DNA of 12,313 nucleotides, from NCBI GenBank assembly GCA_017624645.1, contig JAGAMQ010000073.1, forward strand, positions 1-12,313. The letters run 5' to 3'. Below, one piece after another: positions 12,287-12,313 of the stretch. The notes under the pieces were generated by a model that was not told the DNA's origin, did no database searches, and saw only the letters and a list, made by a program, of their open reading frames with translations. A program made the position numbers and the translations under genes. Each line of letters starts with the position of its first letter. Positions within the stretch are counted from its first letter, which is position 1. The DNA is from Oscillospiraceae bacterium. GTDB lineage: Bacteria > Bacillota > Clostridia > Oscillospirales > Oscillospiraceae.

Positions 12287-12313
12287 TGCAGTAAGTCAAA
12301 AAGCCTTGCGCAG

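Overview
The window comes from a spore-forming, anaerobic Firmicute of the Clostridia, most likely Oscillospiraceae/Ruminococcaceae-like. The evidence is the spoIIGA-sigE pair, a SPOCS-LysM spore protein, a Rex redox repressor, a DUF951 protein, moderate-to-high G+C and strong GGAGG-type ribosome binding sites. Genus is not assigned. Every gene I accept lies on the + strand. I see no tRNA, rRNA, CRISPR array, transposase, phage gene or plasmid gene.

Layout. (1) 2-4337: branched-chain amino-acid (or related amide/amino-acid) ABC importer in the order livK (5'-truncated), livH, livM, livG, livF. Start and stop codons overlap between livH, livM and livG, a long hairpin separates the binding-protein gene from the transporter genes, and a strong intrinsic terminator follows livF. 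(2) 4338-6073: a 51-residue two-helix membrane protein that starts immediately after the terminator T-tract, then a SipL-like SPOCS (DUF3794) plus LysM protein, closed by a perfect 34-bp palindrome. (3) 6166-9823: a strong extended -10 promoter drives two adjacent G3E/COG0523-type P-loop proteins. The first is a canonical metallochaperone-type GTPase with a 54-bp tandem repeat encoding a His/Cys-rich metal-binding linker. The second is a degenerate GTPase-like protein whose C-terminus resembles the YcgQ/DUF1980 (TIGR03943) domain. They are followed by rarA (replication/recombination AAA+ ATPase), a DUF951 protein and a terminator. (4) 9900-11425: spoIIGA-sigE, the mother-cell sigma-E precursor and its processing protease, overlapping by ATGA. 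(5) 11431-12147: rex with its own promoter and an unusual operator-like array of three ATCGAT motifs. (6) 12148-12313: a gene-free tail holding three consecutive hairpins.

How the parts work together. The liv genes form one importer. The SPOCS-LysM protein and SpoIIGA/sigma-E both belong to mother-cell sporulation, sigma-E being the factor that in known spore formers turns on coat-morphogenesis genes. The G3E pair looks like a metal-homeostasis module, zinc being the best guess from the family. The most unusual items are the G3E-DUF1980 fusion beside a His/Cys-repeat G3E protein, the ATCGAT array in front of a Rex whose post-recognition-helix segment differs from the Bacillus form, and the microprotein whose ribosome binding site lies inside a terminator stem. 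I see no clearly new defence or mobile system here.
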